Shown piece after piece: positions 1 through 7,836 of a stretch of 64,000 nucleotides of DNA; the stretch's first letter is position 1, and every line of letters starts with the position of its first letter. The translations under genes were made by a program, and so were the position numbers. The notes beneath the pieces were generated by a model that searched no databases, was not told the origin of the DNA, and worked only from the letters and a program-made list of their open reading frames with translations. Origin of the DNA: Natronosalvus sp042663485 (lineage in GTDB: Archaea > Halobacteriota > Halobacteria > Halobacteriales > Natrialbaceae); the NCBI GenBank assembly GCA_042663485.1, contig JBHTAF010000001.1, one strand, 5' to 3'.

Positions 1-2
1 CA

Positions 3-356
3 CTGCCCGGCTACAGCCGCCAGTTTTCCGATCGTCTGGGCTACGAACCCTTCCCCGGGACGCTCAACGTCGAACTCCACGACGAGAGCATGCGCCGGCG
101 CCGGGCGATGGCCTCCCTCGAGTCGATCCCGATCGACGGCTGGGAGAACGACGAGCGAACGTACGGCCCTGCCGTCTGTCACCCCGCCACCGTCGAGACG
201 GCCGACGGCGAGCGCTACGAGGCCGCCCACGCGATCGCCCCCGAACGAACCCACCACGACGAGGACCAACTCGAGTTGATCGCCCCCGCGAAACTGCGCG
301 ACGAACTCGACCTCGAGGACGGCGACCACGTGACGATCACCGTCGGAGACCGCTAA
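3..356 (+). CDS. ribK: CTP-dependent riboflavin kinase (C-terminal part, cut by window start)
   Basis: The open frame runs in from the left edge, so the N-terminus is missing. The visible part carries the sequence GYEPFPGTLNVEL, typical of the archaeal riboflavin kinase fold (DUF120 family), which phosphorylates riboflavin to FMN using CTP. The C-terminal half ends in a small beta-rich segment (ELDLEDGDHVTITV) usual for this family. Archaeal proteins of this type often have an N-terminal winged-helix domain, which cannot be checked here. The stop codon is one base from the ribB start, so the two riboflavin genes are almost certainly one transcript. An internal ATG at 90 lies inside the conserved domain and is not the true start. 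Confidence 0.85.
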   Translation: MPGYSRQFSDRLGYEPFPGTLNVELHDESMRRRRAMASLESIPIDGWENDERTYGPAVCHPATVETADGERYEAAHAIAPERTHHDEDQLELIAPAKLRDELDLEDGDHVTITVGDR

Positions 357-357
357 C

Positions 358-1050
358 ATGAACGGATCAGATACCACCAACCCCCGCCAGGAACCGCTGA
401 CAACTGCCACGAGCGTCGAATCGGCCCTCGAGCGCCTGCAAGCTGGCGAGCCGATCCTCGTCCACGACGCGGCCGACCGCGAGGGCGAGACCGACCTGAT
501 CTACCACGCCGACGCCGTCACGCCCGAGGCCGTCTCCCGCCTGCGCAACGATGCCGGCGGCCTCGTCTGCGTCGCGTTCGAGGACGCGGTCGCCGACGCG
601 TTCGACCTCCCGTTCTACGACGACGCCGTCGATCACCCGGCGACGGCCGGCCACGACCTGGGCTACGACGAGCGCTCGTCGTTCTCGCTAACGGTCAATC
701 ACCGAGACACCTACACCGGGATCACCGACAACGACCGGTCGATGACGATTCGATCGCTCGGTGAGGCCGCCGCCGGCCCGGACGAAACCGACTTCGCCGA
801 GGAGTTTCGCGTCCCCGGCCACGTCCACTTGCTTCGGGCGGCCCCCGATCTCCTCGCTCAGCGCGAGGGCCACACCGAACTGGGCGTCGCCCTGGCCCTC
901 GAGGCCGACCTGTCGCCCGCCGTCGTCGTCTGTGAGATGCTCGACGACCGGACTGGCGAGGCGCTCGCGCCGGCGGATGCGCGAGCCTACGCCAACCGAC
1001 ACGACTTCGTCTACCTCGAGGGGAGTGACGTTCTGAATTCTCTCAACTGA
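358..1050 (+). CDS. ribB: 3,4-dihydroxy-2-butanone 4-phosphate synthase
   Basis: RibB converts ribulose 5-phosphate to 3,4-dihydroxy-2-butanone 4-phosphate plus formate, the four-carbon precursor of lumazine in riboflavin synthesis. The 230-residue protein shows the acidic active-site loop DREGETDL (about residues 40-47), the segment TGITDNDRSMTIR in the middle, and GHTELGVALALEADL near residue 170 with the conserved His. The length matches a stand-alone RibB without the GTP cyclohydrolase II domain of bacterial RibBA. The start lies one base after the riboflavin kinase stop, which indicates translational coupling. It is tail-to-tail with the Rieske gene downstream. Confidence 0.93.
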   Translation: MNGSDTTNPRQEPLTTATSVESALERLQAGEPILVHDAADREGETDLIYHADAVTPEAVSRLRNDAGGLVCVAFEDAVADAFDLPFYDDAVDHPATAGHDLGYDERSSFSLTVNHRDTYTGITDNDRSMTIRSLGEAAAGPDETDFAEEFRVPGHVHLLRAAPDLLAQREGHTELGVALALEADLSPAVVVCEMLDDRTGEALAPADARAYANRHDFVYLEGSDVLNSLN

Positions 1051-1077
1051 CTACGTAACTGTACGACCTGTTCCCCC

Positions 1078-1530
1078 TCAAAAGGAGATGTGGGAGGTCG
1101 ACGACGGCCCCTCGTCGCCACCGTCGTCCCTGGCCCCATCTTCGTCCGCGTCTCTGTCAGTCTCGAGGCCGCCCTCGTGGTCGAAGTGATATATCGAATC
1201 CGTCAGGTAGACACGGCCGTCCTCCACGGTTACGTCGACGCCGACGAGTCGCGTCCCGGCGGCTTCGCCGTTATCGCACGCCCCCGAACAGGCGTCGTAC
1301 ATCGAGCCGTGTCGCGGGCAGATGATCTCCTCGTCGCGCATCGCGACGCCGCGGCCGACGTCGAGTCGCTGCGGTTCGTGCATACAGCGGTTGATCCACC
1401 CCTCGACGCCGTCCTCACAGGGGACGAGGATCGCCTCCTCGGCCTCGCCGTAGCGGTCGCGAACCGTGAACAGCCACGACCGGGATTCGTGGACCGTCTC
1501 GACCGTCGTGAGTTCCGTCCGGTCTGCCAT
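1078..1530 (-). CDS. Rieske [2Fe-2S] ferredoxin-like protein
   Basis: A 150-residue soluble protein with a Rieske cluster motif: Cys49-x-His51 (RCMHEP) and Cys71-x2-His74 (CPRHGS), spaced as in Rieske-type ferredoxins. No membrane anchor or signal peptide is visible, so it is probably a cytoplasmic electron carrier for an oxygenase or reductase not encoded nearby. After the cluster domain there is a long very acidic, poorly structured tail (about residues 125-150). It is divergent from the trm5 gene and convergent with ribB. The partner enzyme is unknown. Confidence 0.88.
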   Translation of the reverse strand: MADRTELTTVETVHESRSWLFTVRDRYGEAEEAILVPCEDGVEGWINRCMHEPQRLDVGRGVAMRDEEIICPRHGSMYDACSGACDNGEAAGTRLVGVDVTVEDGRVYLTDSIYHFDHEGGLETDRDADEDGARDDGGDEGPSSTSHISF

Positions 1531-1597
1531 GTATGGGCCGGTTCCAACGCGAGCGACAAAACGTCACCGTTAGGACATCGGAGTGGCGACAGGAGAT

Positions 1598-2683
1598 ATG
1601 GACGTGCCGTGTGTCCGCGTTCGCCCCGAGCACGGCGAGACCGTTCGGAGTCGGCTTGCCGACGCGGACCTGATCGCCGACGAGTTCGAGATCACCGTCG
1701 AGGACGGCTGGCTCTACGTTCCAGTCGCGGTCCAGAGTGGATACTCGAGCGAAGCGGACGACGAGGGCGAAGCGGACGACGAGGGCGAAACGGACGGCGA
1801 GAGCGGACGCCCGGTAGACGCCCTGCTCTCGGATCTCGAGGATCTCGAGGTGGACTACGCGCTCGTCGACCACGACGTACCCGCTCGCGATACACAGACG
1901 ATGCCCGCGGATCTCCTCGGCTTCGAGCCTTCCTACGAACGGCTGGGGGACACCGCGCTCCTCGAGGAGGATGATCCGGAACGGGCGCGGGAGATCGCCG
2001 ACGCGATCGTCGCGTCCGACCTCCCGCTCGAGACGGTGCTGAACAAGGCCTCGAAGATCAAGGGCGAGACTCGCGTGCGCGACTGGGACGTGGTCGCCGG
2101 TGAGGGGACGACCGTCGTCCACCGGGAGTACGGCTGTGAGTTCGCACTCGACCTCGCGTCGGTGTACTTCTCGCCGCGTCTCGCCACGGAGCGCCACCGG
2201 GTCGTCGAGCAGGCGAGCGAGGGCGAGCACGTCTTCGACATGTTCGCCGGCGTCGGCCCGTTCGTGATCCCGTTCGCCAGAGGCGGCGCCGAGTGCGTCG
2301 GCGTCGACGTCAACGAGGTCGCGATCGAGTTCCTCCGGGCAAACGCCGACCGGAACGACGTCGCGGATCGAGTGACGGCGATCGACGCCGACGTCCGCGA
2401 GGTCGCCCCCGAGTACGAGGGCTGGGCCGACCGGATCGTGATGAACCTCCCCCACAGTGCGGACGCCTTCCTCGGTTCCGCGGTGACGATCGCGGGCGAC
2501 GACTGCGTGATTCACTACTACGACATCCAGCACGAGGACGATCCCTTCGGGCCAGGAGAGCAAGCGATTCGCGAGGCAGCCGAACCCGACTACGAGGTGA
2601 CCGTCGAGACCCAGCGGGTCGTTCGATCCTACGCGCCTCACGAACTCAACGTCTGCCTGGACGTGCGCCTCGAGCGGCGGTGA
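1598..2683 (+). CDS. trm5: tRNA (guanine(37)-N1)-methyltransferase, Trm5 family
   Basis: Class I SAM-dependent methyltransferase that makes m1G37 in tRNAs, a mark needed for reading-frame maintenance and the first step to wyosine derivatives in archaea. The SAM loop DMFAGVGPFVIPFA begins at residue 214, and the catalytic NLPH motif is at about 283-286. The N-terminal third matches the small D1/D2 domains of Trm5. An acidic insertion at about residues 50-70 is built from an 18-base direct repeat (listed separately). I chose the ATG at 1598; an in-frame GTG at 1583 would add five residues. Confidence 0.9.
   Translation: MDVPCVRVRPEHGETVRSRLADADLIADEFEITVEDGWLYVPVAVQSGYSSEADDEGEADDEGETDGESGRPVDALLSDLEDLEVDYALVDHDVPARDTQTMPADLLGFEPSYERLGDTALLEEDDPERAREIADAIVASDLPLETVLNKASKIKGETRVRDWDVVAGEGTTVVHREYGCEFALDLASVYFSPRLATERHRVVEQASEGEHVFDMFAGVGPFVIPFARGGAECVGVDVNEVAIEFLRANADRNDVADRVTAIDADVREVAPEYEGWADRIVMNLPHSADAFLGSAVTIAGDDCVIHYYDIQHEDDPFGPGEQAIREAAEPDYEVTVETQRVVRSYAPHELNVCLDVRLERR
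1754..1800 (+). repeat. 18-base tandem repeat inside trm5
   Basis: The unit GCGGACGACGAGGGCGAA occurs at 1754-1771 and again at 1772-1789, followed by a degenerate third copy to about 1800. It encodes ADDEGE repeated, in a linker between the N-terminal small domain and the rest of Trm5. It looks like slippage-driven expansion of an acidic loop. Confidence 0.8.
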
Positions 2684-2850
2684 GGCGATGGCCAAAACCA
2701 TCCGCGGTGAGAGGGGACCGAGCCTGACTCGAGGTGAGAGATTGAACCTGGTTCAACGAGGCGAGATTGAATCCAACTCGAGCGACAGACTCGATTCGCA
2801 ATCCTTATGCCGGCTATCGGTCCTACGTAGAAGTGGATGCAGACACCTGC

Positions 2851-2923
2851 GCCAGTATAGCTCAGCTGGCAGAGCGAATCCTTCGTAAGGATTAGGTCGA
2901 GGGTTCAAATCCCTCTACTGGCT
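2851..2923 (+). tRNA. tRNA-Thr (anticodon CGU)
   Basis: All four stems can be folded by eye. The acceptor GCCAGTA (2851-2857) pairs with TACTGGC (2916-2922), with T2923 as discriminator. The D arm is GCTC (2860-2863) with GAGC (2872-2875). The anticodon stem AATCC/GGATT flanks the loop TTCGTAA, giving anticodon CGU, which reads Thr codon ACG. The T arm is GAGGG/CCCTC around TTCAAAT. CCA is not encoded and no intron is present. An AT-rich TTATG element about 45 bases upstream could be the promoter. Confidence 0.95.
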
Positions 2924-3358
2924 CTTTCTGTTCGAACGTCAGAACGAACGAGCGACGGGTTCGAATGAGGAGCGGTGCCCGTCGCGAGTGAACGTCCGTC
3001 GTCGTGTCCTTTTTCGCGTGATCGGAGCCACTCCATTACGACTCGTCCGTTGGCTCCCGCGAGAGTACGGAATCTCGAGTTTCGGATTCAACGCTGGAGC
3101 CAGCGGTTTCGCCCCCTCGAGACGTGAATAAACTGCATACCAGTATACCAAATCCGCGAGTGAGACGACAGAACGGGCTCGACGAACAGCAAGTTCAGAG
3201 TGTTCTACGCGGTATTCAGGTCCACGAAGACGCGGGCAGCGTTGGGCCGACAGACGACTGCGCCGAGTCTCGACTAGCGATTCTCGAACTCGACGCTCGC
3301 CATCTCCTCGAGTCGTAGAAATGCGTTCCCTGTGTGGCCATACCGGCCAGTTCAGTAC
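2924..3358. other. intergenic region downstream of tRNA-Thr, no supported gene
   Basis: This 435-base stretch separates the tRNA from the end of the CBS gene. Several short open frames exist on both strands, but none has haloarchaeal acidic composition or a recognisable domain. I looked for an integrase remnant and for a long repeat of the tRNA 3' end, as left by tRNA-site integration, and saw neither. Part of it should be the tRNA 3' trailer and terminator. Confidence 0.5.
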
Positions 3359-3757
3359 CTATACCGACGCCCGCATCGTCGTCAGGTACCCCGCCAGGTC
3401 GGTCGTCGTGACGATGCCGACGACGCCCTCGTCCTCGTCGACGACCGGCAGGTGGTGGACCCCGTGTTCGAGCATCACGTTTGCCACCTCGGTGATTGGC
3501 TGCTGGGGCGAGACGGTCACGACGTCGGTCGTCATGTAGCGCTCGACGGTCGTCTCCGCTTTCGGATAACTCTCGGCAACGATAGTGACGAAGTCGGTCG
3601 TCGTCAGGATTCCCTCGAGGCGACCCTCGTCGTCGACGACGACGAGTGAGCTAATGCCGTTCTCGAGCATCGTCTGTCCGGCGTCCTCGACGAGGGTGTC
3701 GGGTGCGACCGTTACGAGATCCGTGCTCATCAATCTGGCAACGAAAATGTCGTCCAT
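3359..3757 (-). CDS. CBS-pair domain protein
   Basis: A 132-residue protein made almost entirely of two CBS motifs, about residues 8-60 and 72-128. Each ends in the typical GIVTTTDL or GILTTTDF strand-helix. Such stand-alone pairs bind adenine nucleotides or SAM and act as energy or ligand sensors for a partner that cannot be told from sequence. The start at 3757 (MDDIFVARLM) is preferred over an upstream in-frame start at 3799 because a TATA element (TTTATA on the minus strand, 3781-3786) lies 27 bases upstream, as expected for a leaderless transcript. Confidence 0.88.
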   Translation of the reverse strand: MDDIFVARLMSTDLVTVAPDTLVEDAGQTMLENGISSLVVVDDEGRLEGILTTTDFVTIVAESYPKAETTVERYMTTDVVTVSPQQPITEVANVMLEHGVHHLPVVDEDEGVVGIVTTTDLAGYLTTMRASV

Positions 3758-3779
3758 ACGTAGTGGTATTGAAGTCCGG

Positions 3780-3790
3780 CTATAAATATT
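3780..3790 (-). promoter_or_regulatory. TATA element of the CBS-pair gene
   Basis: On the minus strand this reads AATATTTATAG. It sits about 27 bases before the ATG at 3757, which places transcription start at or next to the start codon. This decides the start of the CBS gene. Confidence 0.6.
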
Positions 3791-3945
3791 CTCACGCAAT
3801 GGGGTGACACCCCGAGCCCGCTCGATCGCGGCCCGCCGGTCACCGGCGCGTCAGCCTCGGTGACATACCTCCTGCAGCGCATCAAACGTAGTGAACGTAC
3901 CCTCGAGAACTAACCCGCTCGCGGTCCTACGTACCCCGAGATACG

Positions 3946-4398
3946 ATGGCCGCACCAGAACCGTCCGACTCGAGCGACGACGCGACACAACCGAGGCGAC
4001 CACGCGTCGACGACACGACGGGATACGGCGTCGCGATGACGTTCGTCGCCGGTCTCTTGCTGGCGCTCGCGTACTACGGCTGGCTCGCGATTCGAGGACC
4101 ACAGGGACTCGAACAGGCCCTCCCCGAGCCATTTTACCTGCTCGCGATCGCCCTGCTGTTCGTCGTCGAACTCCTCAACAGCCGCCAGGCCGGACTGGTC
4201 GTCGCCGTCGCCCGCGCCATGGCGGTCGCGGCCCTCTACGGCGCCCTGTTCGTCCTCGCGGTCGAGGGTGGTGCGTACATCCTGGACGATCCAGCGGTCT
4301 TCCTCGAGAACTTCGTCGGCGTCACCGTCGTCGCGATCTCGCTCGTTGCCGCCGCACTCGTGTACGTGGCGTATCTGACGGTGCTCGAGACGTCGTGA
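3946..4398 (+). CDS. small four-helix membrane protein of unknown function
   Basis: A 150-residue protein with a charged N-terminal segment of about 25 residues followed by four hydrophobic segments: about 27-48, 63-78, 83-106 and 123-145. No catalytic motif is recognised. The mix of short loops and an Asp/Glu-rich start is usual for haloarchaeal orphan membrane proteins. It is followed about 75 bases later by the helicase-nuclease operon in the same direction. That operon has its own TATA-like element, so co-function is not implied. Confidence 0.7.
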   Translation: MAAPEPSDSSDDATQPRRPRVDDTTGYGVAMTFVAGLLLALAYYGWLAIRGPQGLEQALPEPFYLLAIALLFVVELLNSRQAGLVVAVARAMAVAALYGALFVLAVEGGAYILDDPAVFLENFVGVTVVAISLVAAALVYVAYLTVLETS

Positions 4399-4474
4399 GC
4401 CAAAGAGGCCGGTAACTGGCCACGTCGGGTACAGGTTTAAGTACCATACAGTCACTACTCCGTGGCATACCGCC

Positions 4475-6757
4475 ATGCCGACACCCGAGTCCCCGACGCT
4501 CGAGGGGACGCTCGTCGCCCTCCCGTACCCCCGTCACGACCTCCTCGAGCGCGTCGCCGACGAGTACGCCGCGCTCGTCGAGTCCCACGGATCGAAGAAC
4601 GTCCTCGTTCTCAAGCGCCACCCAGCCGGACTCGACCGACTCGAGCGGGCCCTTCTCGAGACGACGGACGGCCCGAACGCGGCCCCGGACACCGCCAGCG
4701 GCCCGCGAGTCGAATCGCTCCCCGAGCACGCCTCGAAGGTCCTCGAGACGTACGACCCGACGCTCGAGCGCCTCGAGTACGAAGAGCGGATCGAACTCAT
4801 CTCGCTGGTCGTCGCCGGCGCGAGTCGCGACGTGCCACCGTACCTCGAACGTGCGAGCGAGCACGACAGTTTCGCCCGCGATGTTGGACGACTGTTACTC
4901 GAGGCGACTCGGCAACAGATCGACGCCACGGGGGGTCGAGACGGGGACGCCATCCACCCCTGTCTCGCCTTCCTCTACGCGATGAACGACCGGTTCCACG
5001 ACGAACTCGACTCTCGAGGCTTCGTCGAACGCGCCGACGTGGTCCCACGAGTGGTCGACCTGCTCGAGGCCGACGCTGACGGCCTCCGTGAGCGGATCAC
5101 GGACTCGTTCGACGCCGTTCTCGCCGTGCAGTTCGAGGAGTTTCGCCGCCTCGACAGGCGTTATCTCGCGACGCTAACGGGGGATGCCGAACTCGTCTGC
5201 GTCGGCCAGCGACACGCGAGCGTCGAACGGACACGAGTCGAACCCGGCTCGCTCGAATCGATCGCGGACGGCCTCGAGGTCCGACCGCCGACGCGACAAC
5301 CCGAATCGAAGCCAGCCCACGACGGGATCGCTCGAGCGCTGGCGACTGGAGCGCCCGGCGAGTACGATCACGATCAGTATTCCGAAGCCGTGCACGAGGG
5401 CGACCGCGAGGAGGACAACAGTGCCGAAAACGAGCGCGAGGAAGACGACGAACGAAAGGAGGAGAACGAAAACGAGCACACGACCGCTCGAGCGTACCGA
5501 CGTCGGACGGAAACTGCTCGAGCGCAGGTGCGGTGGATCGCCAGCGAAATCCACTCGCTTCGCGACCGATACGATTGGTCGTTCGACGAGTTCGCAGTCG
5601 CCGTCCCGCGAGCAGAACGCGTTCCCCGGACGCGACGGCTCCTTCGCGACGGGGGCGTTCCCACGGCTACGATCGGAACGCCCTCCCTGGCGGACGACCC
5701 CGCCGTTAGCGAACTCTACGCCGTCATCGAAGCGCACTGTACTCTCGAGCAGGGACACGACCCGACCGAGATAGCCGAACCCGTTATCGCCAGACTCGAA
5801 GCCCGCGTCGAGGGATTTTCTCCGCGGGAGGTCGAAGCTACCCACGGGCAGTCAGTAAGGACCGCACTCGAGTCGTGGATCCAGCGAACGAATCTGAAGG
5901 CACGCATCGCCCGCGACGAACCGTGGATCGACGCCCGCGAGCAGTTCCAGAGCGTCCGCCGGGTCCTCGAAATCGCCCGGTTCGTCGAGCGAACGGACCT
6001 CGTCGCCCCCGACTGGCAGGGCCTCCGACGAATGCTCCAGCGAACGATCGAGTACGATGCCCCGCACGTCCACGCCATCGAAACGCGAGCACCGGGCGGT
6101 GGGGTAACCGTCTGCCCGATCGACGAACTGGCGTACGACTCGCGGGAGGTCGTGTTCCTGCTGGATCTGATCGACGACACCTATCCCGGGACGCAGTTTC
6201 TCACGCCGCTGTTTCCGACGGCGTGGCTGCGCTCGATGCCATCTTATCCCGCCGTGACCGACCCCTCCGCATCGACGCTCGAGGAGACGTTCACCACGGT
6301 CACGGACGGGTCGGCCGTCGTCGATCGCTTCGAGACGTACCACGCCGAACGGGCTCGTCGACGTCTCGCTCTCGGTTCTCGGGCAGCGCGAACCCGGCTT
6401 TACTGCTGTTCGTACGAGCGCGAGACCGAGGGCCTCCGACGGACCCACGACGAGTCCCGATTCGTTCGCGAACTCGCATCCGCGCCCGGGATCGACCTCG
6501 AGCCTGTCGACGTAAAACGCCGAGACCACGTCGGCTACGGACGGCAACGAACCCTCGAAGCCGCTCTCGAAGTGCCCTGGACCGACCTCGAGACGCTCCT
6601 GGGCCGTGCGTCGATGGGCGAACCCGTCGACCTCGATGCCACGGCGGAGCGAATCCAGGAGCTCGCACTCGCCCTGGAGCACGAAGGCGTCGACGAGACG
6701 ATCCGGGACGCCGTGTACACGCAGTTCGAGTTCGCAGCAGGGGAGGTGGGTCGATGA
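4475..6757 (+). CDS. AddB-like protein with degenerate UvrD helicase fold
   Basis: A 760-residue protein resembling the helicase-like part of AddB/RexB, but with the ATPase motifs lost. The N-terminus has the expected strand-helix but no Walker A GxGKT. The segment DAVLAVQFEEFRRLDRR (from about residue 214) sits where Walker B DExQ would be. VCVGQRHASVERTR is a ruined motif III. A later part (about 345-420 and 535-600) resembles UvrD domain 2 (EIHSLRDRY...FAVAVPRAER, then VTVCPIDELAYDSREVVFL). An unusually acidic linker lies at about 297-335. The stop overlaps the next ATG (ATGA). It is likely a scaffold or DNA-recognition subunit of a helicase-nuclease complex. The family call is by motif layout only. 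Confidence 0.65.
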   Translation: MPTPESPTLEGTLVALPYPRHDLLERVADEYAALVESHGSKNVLVLKRHPAGLDRLERALLETTDGPNAAPDTASGPRVESLPEHASKVLETYDPTLERLEYEERIELISLVVAGASRDVPPYLERASEHDSFARDVGRLLLEATRQQIDATGGRDGDAIHPCLAFLYAMNDRFHDELDSRGFVERADVVPRVVDLLEADADGLRERITDSFDAVLAVQFEEFRRLDRRYLATLTGDAELVCVGQRHASVERTRVEPGSLESIADGLEVRPPTRQPESKPAHDGIARALATGAPGEYDHDQYSEAVHEGDREEDNSAENEREEDDERKEENENEHTTARAYRRRTETARAQVRWIASEIHSLRDRYDWSFDEFAVAVPRAERVPRTRRLLRDGGVPTATIGTPSLADDPAVSELYAVIEAHCTLEQGHDPTEIAEPVIARLEARVEGFSPREVEATHGQSVRTALESWIQRTNLKARIARDEPWIDAREQFQSVRRVLEIARFVERTDLVAPDWQGLRRMLQRTIEYDAPHVHAIETRAPGGGVTVCPIDELAYDSREVVFLLDLIDDTYPGTQFLTPLFPTAWLRSMPSYPAVTDPSASTLEETFTTVTDGSAVVDRFETYHAERARRRLALGSRAARTRLYCCSYERETEGLRRTHDESRFVRELASAPGIDLEPVDVKRRDHVGYGRQRTLEAALEVPWTDLETLLGRASMGEPVDLDATAERIQELALALEHEGVDETIRDAVYTQFEFAAGEVGR

Positions 6758-7836
6758 CGGGGAACTCCACCGAGGCCGACGCGACGACGTCGCCGCCATC
6801 GCGCGCCGAGGCCCCATCGATCTCGATCGACGGCGTTCGAACCCACCTCCTGTGCCCCCAACGGTACCGATACGCCCACGAGTACGGCCTGCACACAGGC
6901 GAAGACGAGCCGCAGGTGGGCCGACTCGAGTTGCTCCGAACGGCCATCTGTGATGCCCTTCGTGCGGGGGACGTCGACACGCTCGAGACGCGTGCTTTGG
7001 ACCGGTTCGCCGACCGCTGGGCGGACTACGGCGAGGGAGTCCACTCGCGCGCCCAGCGACGACACGAACGGCGAGTGCTCGAGGCGGCGATCCGGGCGTA
7101 CGTCGAGGTCATCGGTACCGATCACGCCGAGTACCTGTACGCTACCAGGGCGGGCGGCGTCGACGGCGAACTCGTCGGTCCAGACCTGCCGCTTCGATCG
7201 ACGGTGACGGCGACTCGAACGACGGCTGATGACGACGAAGCCTCCCTTCTCCAGATCGACGTGCCGATCGATTACGCTGTCCTCGAGGGATCGTCGTTCG
7301 TCGGGGTTCGATTCGTCCCAACTGCCGCCCACCTGGGGATACTTCGCTATCGATCCGCGTGGGACGGCGACGTTGCCGATCGGTTCGCCGGCCACTTCGA
7401 TCCGGATCGGGCCGAGTTCGCCCCCGAATTGGTCGCCACCCTGCTCGAGACGGCTGCCGCTCTCGATGGATTGCGGACGCTTCGTGACCGCCTGTCCCTC
7501 ACGGAGGCCCGCACCTGTCGGTACGTCCAGGTCCCGATCCTCGATCGGGACCGGTTGACCGTCAACCCGCTTCGCGAGCGCGTCGAAACGAGCGTCGAGC
7601 CGGTGGATCTCACCGAACCCTACTTGGACCACCACACGTTCGGGATGACACACGAACACCGAAACCAGACCGTCGACGATCGGTTGCGACAGGTGGCGAC
7701 CGCCGCCATCGCCGGCGTCGACGAGGAAGCGTTCGAGTCCCGGTGGGACCGGATCAAGCGTGACGTCTGCCCGACGTGTCCGTACGCCGTCTGCTGTACG
7801 AAGTACCTCTCGAGCGAGGTGGCCTTCGATGGATGA
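6754..7836 (+). CDS. Fe-S-staple protein related to the AddB/Cas4 nuclease domain
   Basis: A 360-residue protein that starts in an ATGA overlap with the AddB-like gene. It has one N-terminal Cys in LLCPQRYRY (Cys34) and a C-terminal cluster CPTCPYAVCC (Cys339, Cys342, Cys347/348). This is the pattern of the 4Fe-4S staple that closes AddB and Cas4-type PD-(D/E)XK nuclease domains. The catalytic GxxD...(D/E)xK strand is not visible: the region around LLQIDVPIDYAV lacks the Lys. It therefore looks like the AddB C-terminal domain encoded as a separate, possibly catalytically dead subunit. Longer open frames upstream are on top of the previous gene and are not used. Confidence 0.68.
   Translation: MTGNSTEADATTSPPSRAEAPSISIDGVRTHLLCPQRYRYAHEYGLHTGEDEPQVGRLELLRTAICDALRAGDVDTLETRALDRFADRWADYGEGVHSRAQRRHERRVLEAAIRAYVEVIGTDHAEYLYATRAGGVDGELVGPDLPLRSTVTATRTTADDDEASLLQIDVPIDYAVLEGSSFVGVRFVPTAAHLGILRYRSAWDGDVADRFAGHFDPDRAEFAPELVATLLETAAALDGLRTLRDRLSLTEARTCRYVQVPILDRDRLTVNPLRERVETSVEPVDLTEPYLDHHTFGMTHEHRNQTVDDRLRQVATAAIAGVDEEAFESRWDRIKRDVCPTCPYAVCCTKYLSSEVAFDG

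Noticed and set aside
2688..2888. An open frame running into tRNA-Thr
   Set aside because: It overlaps the tRNA and has non-haloarchaeal composition, so it is spurious.
2851..3358. tRNA-Thr as the integration site of a mobile element
   Set aside because: No integrase, no repeat of the tRNA 3' end and no element-like genes are seen downstream; normal genes follow.
5875..7836. A longer N-terminus for the Fe-S staple protein
   Set aside because: The upstream part overlaps the AddB-like gene in another frame and is Arg-rich. The ATGA overlap start at 6754 fits an operon.
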